From Eubacteriales bacterium OttesenSCG-928-K08 (GTDB taxonomy: Bacteria; Bacillota; Clostridia; Christensenellales; CAG-138): a DNA stretch of 64,000 nucleotides. Each line of letters begins with the position of its first letter. The first letter of the stretch is position 1. Of this stretch, positions 55,552-63,963 are shown piece by piece. The stretch lies in assembly GCA_030266105.1 (NCBI GenBank), contig JAJDHH010000004.1, forward strand, positions 1 through 64,000, given 5' to 3'. Below the pieces are notes generated by a model. That model did not search any database, was not told the origin of the DNA, and was given only the letters and a program-made list of their open reading frames with translations. The translations under genes and the position numbers were made by a program.

Positions 55552-56163
55552 ATGCTTGCGGTTATAGATTATGGGGTGGGCAATCTTTTTTCGCTCTCCT
55601 GCGCGCTGGAAGCGCTGGGGGTGAATTTTTGCATCACGGATGACCAGAATAAGCTTATTAAGGCGGATAGAATAATTTTGCCCGGCGTGGGTGCATTTGG
55701 GGATGCCATTAGACAATTTCGCGCAAGCGGGCTTGAAGCGCCGCTTGCAAAAGCGGCGAGCCAGGGTAAACCAATATTGGGCATTTGCGTGGGCATGCAG
55801 CTTTTGTTTGAGGCGGGTTACGAGTTTGGCGAGCATGAGGGGCTGGGTTTTATAAAAGGCAGCATTCATTCGCTCAGGGATGATATTCCCCCCGAGCTTA
55901 AAATTCCCCACATAGGCTGGAACAGCCTGAAAATTCAGAAGCCGGATGACCCCATTTTCCGCTACATAAAACAAAATGATTACGCCTATTATGTCCACTC
56001 CTTTTACGCGAAGGGTTGTGAAAAATCCGTGCTTGCCTGCTCGCAATATGGTGTGGAAATTCCCGGCGTTGTTAAAAACAAAAACGTGTATGGCACGCAG
56101 TTCCACCCCGAAAAGAGCGGTGAGGTGGGGCAGGGAATACTAAAGGCGTTTTGTGAGCTATAG
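55552..56163 (+). CDS. hisH: Imidazole glycerol phosphate synthase glutaminase subunit HisH
   Basis: A class I glutamine amidotransferase, 203 residues, passing ammonia to HisF. The nucleophile is in GICVGMQLLFE and the His-Glu pair in YGTQFHPEKSG; the oxyanion region PGVGAFG is present. AAAGG precedes the ATG. It opens the second part of the his cluster and lies nine bases before hisA. Confidence 0.97.
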   Translation: MLAVIDYGVGNLFSLSCALEALGVNFCITDDQNKLIKADRIILPGVGAFGDAIRQFRASGLEAPLAKAASQGKPILGICVGMQLLFEAGYEFGEHEGLGFIKGSIHSLRDDIPPELKIPHIGWNSLKIQKPDDPIFRYIKQNDYAYYVHSFYAKGCEKSVLACSQYGVEIPGVVKNKNVYGTQFHPEKSGEVGQGILKAFCEL

Positions 56164-56172
56164 GAGGATATG

Positions 56173-56892
56173 ATGGAGCTTTTTCCGGCGGTGGATATTC
56201 GCGGCGGTCAGGTAGTGCGCCTTTTTCAGGGCGACTATGATCAGATGCAGGTGTATGGCAACTCCCCAAGGCAGGCGGCTGAAAATTTCAAAGAGCAAAA
56301 AGCGCGCAACCTGCACGTTGTTGATCTGGATGGCGCAAAGGACGGCACGCAGGTAAACCTAAACGCAATAAAAGAAATTTGTGAAATCGGCGGCCTTTTT
56401 GTGGAGGTTGGCGGTGGCATAAGGGATGAAAACGCCATAAACCGCTATTTGGATATTGGCGTCGGCCGTGTCATTTTAGGCACAGTCGCTGTGCGCGACT
56501 TTCCCTTTGTGGAAAAAATGGTGGCCAAATATGGCGATAAAATCGCCGTTGGTGTGGATGCAAGGGATGGTAAGGTTGCTGTTTCCGGCTGGCTGGAAAC
56601 GACGGATATAAGCTCGCTTGAGTTTTGCCGCCGAATTAGCGGCGCGGGCGTTAAGACCGTGATTTATACGGATATCGCAAAGGATGGCGGGCTAAATGGC
56701 ACCAACCTGGATGCTTACCGTGCGCTTCGCGAAATCGACATCAATGTAATCGCCTCGGGCGGCATAAGCTTCGAGCATGAAATTACCGCCCTGCGGGATA
56801 TGGGCACCTATGGCGCGATTGTCGGCAAGGCGATTTATGTAAACAGGCTCGATTTATCAAAACTGATTTTACTTGCAGACGGGGAGGAATAG
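56173..56892 (+). CDS. hisA: ProFAR isomerase HisA
   Basis: A TIM-barrel isomerase of about 240 residues. Catalytic aspartates are in FPAVDIRGGQVVRLFQGDY and VIYTDIAKDGGLNG; the phosphate-binding parts are VGGGIRDE and ASGGI. Two ATGs lie side by side; AGGAGG spacing favours the second (56173) over 56170. Confidence 0.97.
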   Translation: MELFPAVDIRGGQVVRLFQGDYDQMQVYGNSPRQAAENFKEQKARNLHVVDLDGAKDGTQVNLNAIKEICEIGGLFVEVGGGIRDENAINRYLDIGVGRVILGTVAVRDFPFVEKMVAKYGDKIAVGVDARDGKVAVSGWLETTDISSLEFCRRISGAGVKTVIYTDIAKDGGLNGTNLDAYRALREIDINVIASGGISFEHEITALRDMGTYGAIVGKAIYVNRLDLSKLILLADGEE

Positions 56893-56893
56893 C

Positions 56894-57652
56894 ATGATTA
56901 CAAAAAGAATTATCCCCTGCCTGGACATTCGGGATGGCAGGGTGGTTAAGGGCGTTAACTTTGAAGGCGTGCGCGATGTGGAGGATCCTGTTGCGCTTGC
57001 CCGCCTTTATAACACAAGCGGCGCGGATGAGCTTGTGTTTTACGATATTACGGCAAGCGTGGAGGGGCGCTCGCTCTTTACTGATGTGCTCGTTAGAACG
57101 GCAAAAGAGGTCTTTATCCCGCTCACGGTGGGCGGCAGCATAAACACAGTTGAGGATTTTGACCGTGTGCTAAAATGCGGGGCGGACAAGGTCAGCGTCA
57201 ACACCGGCGCATTAAAGGACCCCACGCTCCTTGAGCGCGCGGCGTTAAAATATGGCGCGCAGTGCGTTGTGCTTTCTATGGATGTTAAGCGTGTGAACGG
57301 CAAGTTCCATGTTTTTCAAAAGGGCGGCCGGGAGGATACCGGGCGCGATGCGCTCGAGTGGGCGGCCTATGGCGAGGAGCATGGCGCGGGCGAGCTTGTT
57401 GTAAACTCAATCGATACCGATGGGGTGAGGAACGGCTTTGATGTTGAGCTTTTAAGCGCAATATGCGATGTTGTGAGCCTGCCGGTCATCGCAAGCGGCG
57501 GTGCGGGCAACATGCAGCACTTTGCGGAGCTTTTTAAGAAGGTGCCCAAGGTGGATGCAGGGCTTGCGGCCTCGATTTTCCACTTTAGGGAGGTTGCCGT
57601 TAAGGACTTGAAGGAATATCTGCGCGAGCAGGGTATTGAAGTAAGATTATAA
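56894..57652 (+). CDS. hisF: Imidazole glycerol phosphate synthase cyclase subunit HisF
   Basis: A TIM-barrel cyclase, 252 residues, partner of HisH. Catalytic aspartates are in IIPCLDIRDGRVVKGVNF and NSIDTDGVRNGFD; phosphate sites are TVGGSI and ASGGAGN. GGGGAGGA precedes the ATG at 56894, which lies one base after the hisA stop. Confidence 0.98.
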   Translation: MITKRIIPCLDIRDGRVVKGVNFEGVRDVEDPVALARLYNTSGADELVFYDITASVEGRSLFTDVLVRTAKEVFIPLTVGGSINTVEDFDRVLKCGADKVSVNTGALKDPTLLERAALKYGAQCVVLSMDVKRVNGKFHVFQKGGREDTGRDALEWAAYGEEHGAGELVVNSIDTDGVRNGFDVELLSAICDVVSLPVIASGGAGNMQHFAELFKKVPKVDAGLAASIFHFREVAVKDLKEYLREQGIEVRL

Positions 57653-57670
57653 AAGCAAAGGACAGTAACG

Positions 57671-58315
57671 ATGGATTTTCAGCTCAAGTTTGATGAAAAG
57701 GGCCTCATACCCGCAATAGTGCAGGATTATTTTAGCCGTGAGGTGCTCACGCTTGCTTACATGAACGAGCAAAGCCTGCGCATAAGCATGGATGAAGGCT
57801 ACACCTGCTTTTATTCGCGCTCAAGGCAGCAGCTTTGGCGCAAGGGCGAAACGAGCGGCAACAGGCAAAAGATAATCCGCATAACGGCGGATTGTGATTT
57901 TGATGCGCTTGTGGTGGAGGTCGTTAAGGATGGGCCTGCCTGCCACACCGGCAAGGAAAGCTGCTTTTTTAATCCCACGCACTGCGCAAAGGAAATCCCC
58001 GAGCGTTTTTCATTAACCTCGCTTTATGAATTGATCGCCGGCCGAAAGGATAGCATGCCCGAAGGCTCATACACAACATATCTTTTTGAAAGCGGTCGCG
58101 AAAAAATACTCAAAAAGGTGGGCGAGGAGTGCACTGAGGTAATCATCGCCGCCATGAAGCGGGATAAAAAAGAGACGATTTATGAGGTTTCTGATCTGGC
58201 ATACCATGTGCTGGTGCTGCTTTGTGAAATGGGGATCACCCCCAAGGAGGTGCTCGATGAGCTTCAAAAACGACACATTATCGACCACAAGGTTAAGCAG
58301 GAGTCAGGGAAATAG
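57671..58315 (+). CDS. hisI: Bifunctional PR-AMP cyclohydrolase / PR-ATP pyrophosphohydrolase HisIE
   Basis: Steps two and three of the pathway on one chain of 214 residues. The N-terminal cyclohydrolase shows TLAYMNEQSLRIS, FYSRSRQQLWRKGETSGN, DCDFDA and CHTGKESCF (zinc). The C-terminal helical pyrophosphohydrolase shows KVGEECTEVIIAAM and EVSDLAYHVLVLL. The ATG lies nine bases after AAAGGA. The following phosphatase gene starts 59 bases inside its 3' end. Confidence 0.97.
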   Translation: MDFQLKFDEKGLIPAIVQDYFSREVLTLAYMNEQSLRISMDEGYTCFYSRSRQQLWRKGETSGNRQKIIRITADCDFDALVVEVVKDGPACHTGKESCFFNPTHCAKEIPERFSLTSLYELIAGRKDSMPEGSYTTYLFESGREKILKKVGEECTEVIIAAMKRDKKETIYEVSDLAYHVLVLLCEMGITPKEVLDELQKRHIIDHKVKQESGK

Positions 58316-59135
58316 CAAAGCGGGCTCGCTTTGCAATTTCCACACCCACACAAGCTTTTGCGATGGCGCGGATACCCCGCGTGAGCTTGTGGAGGTTGCG
58401 CTTCAAAAAGGCATGCGCGCCTTGGGTTTTTCGGGCCACACGCCCCTTTGTTATGGCGACCCCGGCACGATGACGCTTGATGGGGAAAATGAATATAAGC
58501 AAGAGGTGCTAAGGCTTAGGGACGAGTACGAAGGGCGGATTGAAATTTATTTGGGGCTGGAGAACGACGCGATCGACCCACACGATAGAGACGATTATGA
58601 ATATATCGTTGGCGCTGTGCATTTTGTTGTTAAGGATGGCGAGCGTTATTGTGTGGATATGAGCATGGCCGAAATGGATCGTGCGCTCAGGGATGGTTTT
58701 TCGGGCGATGGTCTAGCGCTTATCCGCAACTATTTTGAGCAGATGGTGCATTTTACAAAAAACACCCGGCCTGATATACTCGCGCATTTTGACCTGCCCG
58801 TTAAGTTTAATTCGGGCAACCGCTATTTTGACGAAGAAAGTCCGGCCTACCAAAAGCTTGCGCTTGAGGCGCTTGAGGCTGCAAGCGCTTATTGTCAGGT
58901 TGTGGAGCTAAACACGGGTGGCATGGCAAGGGGCTATAGGGATACCCCGTACCCCGCGCCGTTTATATTAAAGCGGCTTCATGAGCTAAAGTGCCCCGTC
59001 ATTTTGAGCGCCGACGCGCATCAGGCGCAAAACCTCGATTTTGCGTTTGATAATGCAACGGAGCTTTTGCGCCAAACAGGCTTTAGTGAGCGGGCGCAGT
59101 TCGGCAAAAACGGATTTTATATGGTGGAATTGTAG
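58257..59135 (+). CDS. PHP-family histidinol-phosphatase (HisK/HisJ type)
   Basis: Supplies the dephosphorylation step lacking in single-function HisB. A PHP-fold metal phosphatase of 292 residues: CNFHTHTSFCDGADTP gives the first metal motif, FSGHTPLCY and LGLENDAI the next, AHFDLPVKFN follows and ILSADAHQAQNL closes the site. I placed the start at the ATG at 58257 because AAGGAGG lies six bases upstream; this overlaps hisIE by 59 bases and gives about 34 extra N-terminal residues. No later start codon precedes the metal motif. A terminator follows, so it ends the operon. Confidence 0.9.
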   Translation: MSFKNDTLSTTRLSRSQGNSKAGSLCNFHTHTSFCDGADTPRELVEVALQKGMRALGFSGHTPLCYGDPGTMTLDGENEYKQEVLRLRDEYEGRIEIYLGLENDAIDPHDRDDYEYIVGAVHFVVKDGERYCVDMSMAEMDRALRDGFSGDGLALIRNYFEQMVHFTKNTRPDILAHFDLPVKFNSGNRYFDEESPAYQKLALEALEAASAYCQVVELNTGGMARGYRDTPYPAPFILKRLHELKCPVILSADAHQAQNLDFAFDNATELLRQTGFSERAQFGKNGFYMVEL

Positions 59136-59140
59136 GCAAT

Positions 59141-59167
59141 AAAAAAAGCGGCATAGCCGCTTTTTTT
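59141..59167 (+). terminator. Terminator of the his operon
   Basis: AAAAAAAGCGGC-ATA-GCCGCTTTTTTT, six bases past the phosphatase stop. Canonical and symmetric. Confidence 0.9.
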
Positions 59168-59195
59168 ATGTGTCAAGGAATCATTCCGGGGGTTT

Positions 59196-59311
59196 ATCAA
59201 GGGGGCCGTAGCTCCCTTGATTTTTAATATGTGGGCAAGCGCGACATGTGCGTGCGCAGCCCACACCTTGGAACATTTGCTGGCCGTGAGGCATGGCCGA
59301 ACAAGCAAATG
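59196..59311. repeat. Family B multi-hairpin repeat, copy 3, inverted
   Basis: The same three hairpins as copy 2 but in reverse: ATCAAGGG/CCCTTGAT (59196-59221), GTGGGC/GCCCAC (59231-59264) and ACATTTGC/GCAAATGT (59273-59311). The first-stem arm has changed on both sides relative to copy 2 (ATTTGC/GCAAAT against GTTTTGC/GCAAAAC), so pairing is kept. Confidence 0.8.
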
Positions 59312-59320
59312 TGGTGATCC

Positions 59321-59347
59321 TCAAAAAAGTACGAAGTGCTTTTTTGA
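59321..59347 (-). terminator. Terminator of the DUF975 gene
   Basis: TCAAAAAAGTAC-GAA-GTGCTTTTTTGA, five bases past the minus-strand stop. It stands beside repeat copy 3 exactly as the hisB hairpin stands beside copy 2. Confidence 0.8.
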
Positions 59348-59352
59348 AGATA

Positions 59353-60108
59353 CTATATGCTTTCAGGATTGTTACTGTATGCCTGCGACTCCTGCGAATC
59401 CGCTGCCGGTGGGGGCTGCTCACCAAACGCAAGGCCACACGGGCGGCCTGTGCGGTTAAGATAGAACGCGGCGTTTGCTGCCTGCATATATGGGTTGAGC
59501 CAGAGATAGCCTATGCCCAGCGTAAACAGGCACAAAAATGACCAGCCGATAAAGCTGAGGTTCATCGCAAAAAGATCGCCCTTGTGGCCCTGCATCAGCT
59601 CCTTGGAGCGGTTGACCGCCTCGCGGATGCCAATATCCGGATACTCGGCCATTATGTAGGGCGCGAGCGCGTAGCGGTAGGATGCTACAATGCCGGGGAT
59701 TATCAGCAGAAGCGACCAGAGCATAATGAACAGATTCATGAACAGCCTAAGGCCAAGCGCCTTGCCAAAGATGGAGAAGCGGCTGAATAAATCCTTAAAT
59801 TCCGGGCGTTCGCCTAAGTTTAGCCGGGAGAACACCGTGCACACGCCAAGCTCCGTTGCGCCGCCAATGAACAGATAGACGATCGAAAGCACAAACATGA
59901 CGGACATGAACCTTGTGTAAAACGAATAGAGGCCGGGCATATAGTATTGCATATCCTGCAGGGTTTGAATATCCATATTGCTTGAAAAGTTAACGCCGCC
60001 GCCATCAAGCCCGCCAAGCAACCCGGCTACAAGGCAGATCGCCAGAGCAACGCCCCAATAGCCGCTCAGGCTCCGGCGTGCCGCCGCGCGAAAATCAGAT
60101 GAATTCAT
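59353..60108 (-). CDS. DUF975-family integral membrane protein
   Basis: A 251-residue membrane protein of unknown function. The N-terminus (FRAAARRSLSGYWGVALAICLVAGLLGG) is typical of the family, with further membrane segments in FYTRFMSVMFVLSIVYLFIGG, LRLFMNLFIMLWSLLLIIPGIVASYRYALAPYIMAE and LSFIGWSFLCLFTLGIGYLWLNPYMQAA. The conserved NRSKELMQGHKGDLFAMNLSF loop is present. The ATG at 60108 is preceded by GGGGGTCACCTT; an upstream extension is not credible. It converges on the his operon. Confidence 0.88.
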   Translation of the reverse strand: MNSSDFRAAARRSLSGYWGVALAICLVAGLLGGLDGGGVNFSSNMDIQTLQDMQYYMPGLYSFYTRFMSVMFVLSIVYLFIGGATELGVCTVFSRLNLGERPEFKDLFSRFSIFGKALGLRLFMNLFIMLWSLLLIIPGIVASYRYALAPYIMAEYPDIGIREAVNRSKELMQGHKGDLFAMNLSFIGWSFLCLFTLGIGYLWLNPYMQAANAAFYLNRTGRPCGLAFGEQPPPAADSQESQAYSNNPESI

Positions 60109-60372
60109 AAGGTGACCCCCTTTTCTAAGGCACAATATTAGTATGCTGCTTGTTATTAGAATACCGCATTTTTGCGGCTGATGCAATTGAAGGCGCTCAA
60201 TATTAAATCATATGCGAAAAAATTCACAATGTAATTGTAAAAAATCATGTTTATGCGTTAGAAAAGTTGACTCGCGGGTTAAAAATGCATATGATGATAC
60301 GGTATATAATTTAGCGCAAATGTGACGCGAGCGTGTCCATTTTGCAAATGACTTTGGAAGGACAGACACGAA

Positions 60373-61485
60373 TTGTACGCTCTAGAAAAATCAAAGCGTA
60401 ATACCCTTTTAATTTTTTTAATAACGCTTACAGCATATTTTTCTCTCCGGCTGCACCGCCTGCTCATGCACACGCAAAATCTGCAAATGAGCATATGGCT
60501 CGTTTCGGGGCTGATTTCGGTCATTTTTGTGATAAGCGCACTGTGCTTTAAGGGCGTGCTGCTGGGGTATATGATGTATCTTGGCGGGCTGTTTATCGCG
60601 ACGGATATAATCCGGGGAATAATCTGGCTTGTTTGCAGGCAAACGGTAGTCGCCCGCGCGTGGGACCGGCTTTATAGCGGCGGGCTTTTGCCGCTCATGC
60701 TCGCGTTTGCATTTTGCGTGTATGCTTATTATAACGCGAAAAAAATACGCATCACCAACTATTACATTCGTGAGGAGCAATTCACAAAAGCGCAGAATAA
60801 CCTTCGAATAGTCATGCTATCCGATATTCACCTGGGCGCGGGCGTAAAGCCCGGCTCGCTCGAAAAAATACTCGAGCGCGTGCAGCAGCAAAAGCCGGAC
60901 ATTGTGCTGCTTTGCGGCGATGTATATGAAGAAAACACAACGCCCGCGCAATACGATGCTTCGTTTAACGCATTCTCGCGCATCAGCGCAAGGTTAGGCA
61001 TTTATTATGTGCCGGGCAACCATGAGTATGGCGCTCAACAAAAAAACAAGCTCGATATTGAGCAGCTTGCGTGCAAGCTCAAAAACGTGGGTGTGACCAT
61101 GCTTCGCGATGCGGCAAAGCTAATCGACAACAGCTTTTATCTTGTCGGCAGGGATGATACTGCCGCGGGTGAACGCAAGCCGCTAAGCGCGCTCATGGAG
61201 GACATTGGCGCAAAGCTGCCTGTTGTGCTGATGGGCCACAGGCCCGTTGGCCTGAAGGAGGGCGAAGCGCAGGCTGTGCGCCTGCAGCTTTTTGGCCACA
61301 CGCATGCGGGCCAGCTTTTCCCCACGGGTAAGCTTAGGGAGCGCCTTGGCCGCTGCGAAATGCTTTATGGCCACCGTGTTTCCGGTTGCGGCAGCCACAC
61401 GATAGTCAGCTCCGGTGTGGGCACATGGGGTTTTTCAATGCGGATTGGCAGCCCATGCGAGATTGTTGTGGTAGATATGTATTGA
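60373..61485 (+). CDS. Membrane-bound YkuE-like metallophosphoesterase
   Basis: A 370-residue protein with four N-terminal membrane segments (LLIFLITLTAYFSL; WLVSGLISVIFVISALCF; MYLGGLFIATDIIRGIIWLV; LLPLMLAFAFCVYAYY) and a C-terminal calcineurin-like domain: VMLSDIHLGAG, LCGDVYEE, VPGNHEYG, LMGHRPVG and FGHTHAGQLFP. Relatives include enzymes acting on lipid-linked phosphates; the substrate is unknown. The start seems to be a TTG after GGAAGGA, with long spacing, so the exact start is uncertain. A strong terminator follows. Confidence 0.88.
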   Translation: MYALEKSKRNTLLIFLITLTAYFSLRLHRLLMHTQNLQMSIWLVSGLISVIFVISALCFKGVLLGYMMYLGGLFIATDIIRGIIWLVCRQTVVARAWDRLYSGGLLPLMLAFAFCVYAYYNAKKIRITNYYIREEQFTKAQNNLRIVMLSDIHLGAGVKPGSLEKILERVQQQKPDIVLLCGDVYEENTTPAQYDASFNAFSRISARLGIYYVPGNHEYGAQQKNKLDIEQLACKLKNVGVTMLRDAAKLIDNSFYLVGRDDTAAGERKPLSALMEDIGAKLPVVLMGHRPVGLKEGEAQAVRLQLFGHTHAGQLFPTGKLRERLGRCEMLYGHRVSGCGSHTIVSSGVGTWGFSMRIGSPCEIVVVDMY

Positions 61486-61490
61486 TGTTT

Positions 61491-61533
61491 AAAAAAAGTG
61501 AGGTGCGGCGGTTTTGCCGCACCTCACTTTTTT
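61491..61533 (+). terminator. Terminator of the metallophosphoesterase gene
   Basis: AAAAAAAGTGAGGTGCGGC and its exact complement around a six-base loop, starting six bases past the stop. Very strong and bidirectional. Confidence 0.9.
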
Positions 61534-61563
61534 GAATTAACCACATTTTCTTGCAGCTATGTT

Positions 61564-61685
61564 GCTTCTTGCCTCACTGGTCTTTCGCTTCGCTGCATTC
61601 GCGACGCCCCGCAGGGCTAGTGGCGAGGCCGTCTCCCGGCCGAGGCCCCACCGGGCGCGCTCAGCTCCGACTCCTGCACCCCCTT
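61564..61685. repeat. Repeat block shared, inverted, with the insert in family A copy 2
   Basis: Both ends match the reverse complement of 33575-33645: TTGCCTCACTGGTCTTTCGC at one end, GCGCTCAGCT and CGACTCCTGCACCCCC at the other. The middle is longer and GC-rich here, with its own inverted repeats. No reading frame is convincing. It may be a structured RNA or a small non-autonomous mobile sequence. Confidence 0.65.
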
Positions 61686-61748
61686 GCATTATGGGAAGCA
61701 GAGAGATAGACTCTCACATTTTTAGGTGTGGGTGCTTTTTTTATGACA

Positions 61749-61816
61749 GGGGGTGCAGGGGATCTCCCCTGCTATTAAATAAAATAAACTCTCGTCGGCG
61801 CTGTAAGCGCCGATAC
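61749..61816. repeat. Family A intergenic repeat, copy 3
   Basis: The compact form: GCAGGGG-atct-CCCCTGC hairpin, TATTAAATAAAATAA linker, then TCGGCGCT-GTA-AGCGCCGA (61795-61813) and TACC. It ends seven bases before the stop of the minus-strand DNA-repair partner gene. Confidence 0.8.
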
Positions 61817-61823
61817 CTATGTT

Positions 61824-62597
61824 CTACAACAAATCTTTTACCTCAAGCATATTTTCCCAATAACGCTTTGGCATGTGCGTCATGCGGCACTTATGATTTG
61901 TGCGCGCTTCAATGGCAATCGTATTGTAAAACTGCTTCCAAAGCGCACGATAGCTTTGCTCTTCCTCAGAGGGCTCGCGTATATCCGCGTTTTCAAGCGA
62001 AACGATGCTCCAGTTGCGGTTTTCATAAATGAGCGCAGCGCCGTGCGTTTTATCGTAAATCATAAAATTCTCGTTGGAAAATCGGTTTATAAAATGTGTT
62101 TTTAGGAACGGAAGAATGTAGTTTTTAGGCGTGATTGTCGAAAAAAGGAAACCATCGTAATCCGAAAAACGAATAAAACCAAGCAGCAAATGCCGCTCCC
62201 CTAAAAGATGCTTTTCCGCCTTTATGAGCGGGTCAACAAGCGGATGGTGCCACATATCCGCCGCGTTTTTTCCATGCCGATATGCAAAAAGCAAAAAACG
62301 TAAAATCGCCATTTCTTTTTTTTCGAGGCAGCTTAAAAACACGGTTTCGATAAGCTCCATCGCGCGCGCAGATATTTTCTTTGGGATGGAGGCGCGCACG
62401 CGCTTTGCCTTTTCCATATCGGTTAAAATAAGGCGGCGCTCCAACAGCGATGGCGGAGCATCGGCTTCCGCCAAAATATCAAGCGGGATTTCCTTTTCAT
62501 AAACACTTTCATAAACGCAACAATATAACCCCGGCAGGCTGCCGTCGTATAAATATTCCACATTAACTGGGTTTGCTAAAGGCTTGCTTTGAGACAT
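61824..62597 (-). CDS. TIGR03915-type protein, partner of the radical SAM DNA-repair protein
   Basis: A 257-residue protein of the family named TIGR03915 (DUF4130-like), which accompanies TIGR03916 radical SAM proteins across many bacteria. Visible family parts are the start (VEYLYDGSLPGLYCCVYESVYE), the helix AILRFLLFAYRHGKN, GFIRFSDYDGFLFSTITPKNYILPFL and the late LWKQFYNTIAIEARTNHKCRMTHMPKRYW. The chemistry is unknown; a role in nucleic-acid repair is inferred from the partner. It overlaps the upstream gene by 22 bases and is therefore coupled to it. Confidence 0.88.
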   Translation of the reverse strand: MSQSKPLANPVNVEYLYDGSLPGLYCCVYESVYEKEIPLDILAEADAPPSLLERRLILTDMEKAKRVRASIPKKISARAMELIETVFLSCLEKKEMAILRFLLFAYRHGKNAADMWHHPLVDPLIKAEKHLLGERHLLLGFIRFSDYDGFLFSTITPKNYILPFLKTHFINRFSNENFMIYDKTHGAALIYENRNWSIVSLENADIREPSEEEQSYRALWKQFYNTIAIEARTNHKCRMTHMPKRYWENMLEVKDLL

Positions 62598-63907
62598 AAC
62601 ACAGCCTCCTCCACGGCTTCATCCACCTGCTTAACATCCGAAGCACCGGGCAGCGCACGCCCCGAGGGGCCAAAAAGGCTGATCTGCTCCATGCCATGCT
62701 TAAAAACCCCCGGGTCGATAAGCGCGCGTAGCGTGGTTTCGCGGCCCATGTTTATGCCGCGCGGATGATCCTTTGTTGTGATAAAATACTGCGCGCGCTT
62801 TAGCACCACCCCCAACCGCTTGAGCGCGGGAAAATCGAGCCGCGCACTTCTTCGCACATGCACAATGCGCTGTGCGCTTTTTGGGCCAAGCCCGGGCACA
62901 CGAAGCAGCATTTCGTATGGGGCGCGGTTAACATCCACCGGGAAAAGATGCATGTTGTTGATTGCCCAGTTGCATTTAGGGTCGAGGTAGGGGTTAAAGT
63001 TGGGCGTGCTTTCGCTCAATATTTCACAGGCTTCGAATTTGTACTGCCGCATGAGAAAATCCGCCTGATAGAGCCGGTGCTCCCTCAAAAGCGGCGGGTT
63101 AGTGTCCACCGAGGGTAAAAGGCTATCCTGCACGGCGGGGATGTAGGCTGAGTAGAACACGCGCTTTAGCCCATAACCCTTATAAAGCCCTGACGCAAGG
63201 TTGATTATCTGATAGTCGCTTTCCGGGCTTGCGCCAATTATCATCTGCGTGGCCTGCCCTGCAGGCGCAAAGCGTGGCGCGTTTTTGTAAAGCGCAAGCT
63301 CCTGCTTGTTTTGTGTAAGGCCGGAGCTAATCTGCGCCATTGGTTTTAGTATGGCGCTTTTAGTCTTGCCGGGCGCAAGCAGCTTTAGGCTTTTTTCGCT
63401 GGGCATTTCGATGTTGATGCTCAGCCTGTCCGCCACCAGGCCTAAACGGCGCACAAGCTCGGGCGATGCGCCGGGTATTGTTTTTGCGTGAATGTAGCCC
63501 CAAAAATCGTATTTATAGCGCAGCAGTTCAAGCGCCTTTATCATGCGCTCCATGGTATAATCAGCATTTTTCATGACGCCGCTGGATAAAAACAGCCCTT
63601 CGATATAGTTACGGCGGTAAAATTGAATTGTGAGCTCGGCAAGCTCCTCAGGCGTGAACGCCGTGCGCTGAGTGTCGTTTGAGTTTCGGTTAACGCAATA
63701 TTTACAATCATGAATGCAATGGTTTGAAAGCAGCACCTTTAAAAGCGACACGCAGCGCCCATCCGCCGAAAAAGTGTGGCAGCAGCCTGCGGCAATTGTG
63801 CTGCCAAGGCCACGGCCGCCCGATTCCCTGTCCCCACCTGAGGAAGTGCAGGCGGCATCGTACTTTGCGCCATCGGCCAATATTGTGAGTTTTTGCATAA
63901 GATCCAT
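62576..63907 (-). CDS. Putative DNA modification/repair radical SAM protein (TIGR03916 type)
   Basis: A 443-residue radical SAM enzyme. The 4Fe-4S motif is CIHDCKYC in the sequence LSNHCIHDCKYCVNRNSND. The C-terminal part carries a helix-hairpin-helix DNA-binding motif (LLRVPGLGPKSAQRIVHVRR). This pairing of a radical SAM barrel with a DNA-binding element, next to a TIGR03915 partner, defines the family. The substrate lesion or base is not known. Just upstream is a promoter with a LexA box on its start site, so the pair is probably SOS-induced, which supports a DNA-damage role. Confidence 0.9.
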   Translation of the reverse strand: MDLMQKLTILADGAKYDAACTSSGGDRESGGRGLGSTIAAGCCHTFSADGRCVSLLKVLLSNHCIHDCKYCVNRNSNDTQRTAFTPEELAELTIQFYRRNYIEGLFLSSGVMKNADYTMERMIKALELLRYKYDFWGYIHAKTIPGASPELVRRLGLVADRLSINIEMPSEKSLKLLAPGKTKSAILKPMAQISSGLTQNKQELALYKNAPRFAPAGQATQMIIGASPESDYQIINLASGLYKGYGLKRVFYSAYIPAVQDSLLPSVDTNPPLLREHRLYQADFLMRQYKFEACEILSESTPNFNPYLDPKCNWAINNMHLFPVDVNRAPYEMLLRVPGLGPKSAQRIVHVRRSARLDFPALKRLGVVLKRAQYFITTKDHPRGINMGRETTLRALIDPGVFKHGMEQISLFGPSGRALPGASDVKQVDEAVEEAVLCLKASL

Positions 63908-63943
63908 AAAGGTCGCCTTTCAGGTGCCAAAAATACGAGCACA

Positions 63944-63955
63944 GAACAAATGTTC
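63944..63955. promoter_or_regulatory. LexA (DinR) box
   Basis: GAACAAATGTTC: both arms match the Bacillus-type LexA consensus CGAACNNNNGTTCG at GAAC and GTTC; the outermost pair is A/T instead of C/G. It lies eight bases after the -10, over the transcription start, where a repressor would block initiation. Confidence 0.82.
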
Positions 63956-63963
63956 TTATACGT

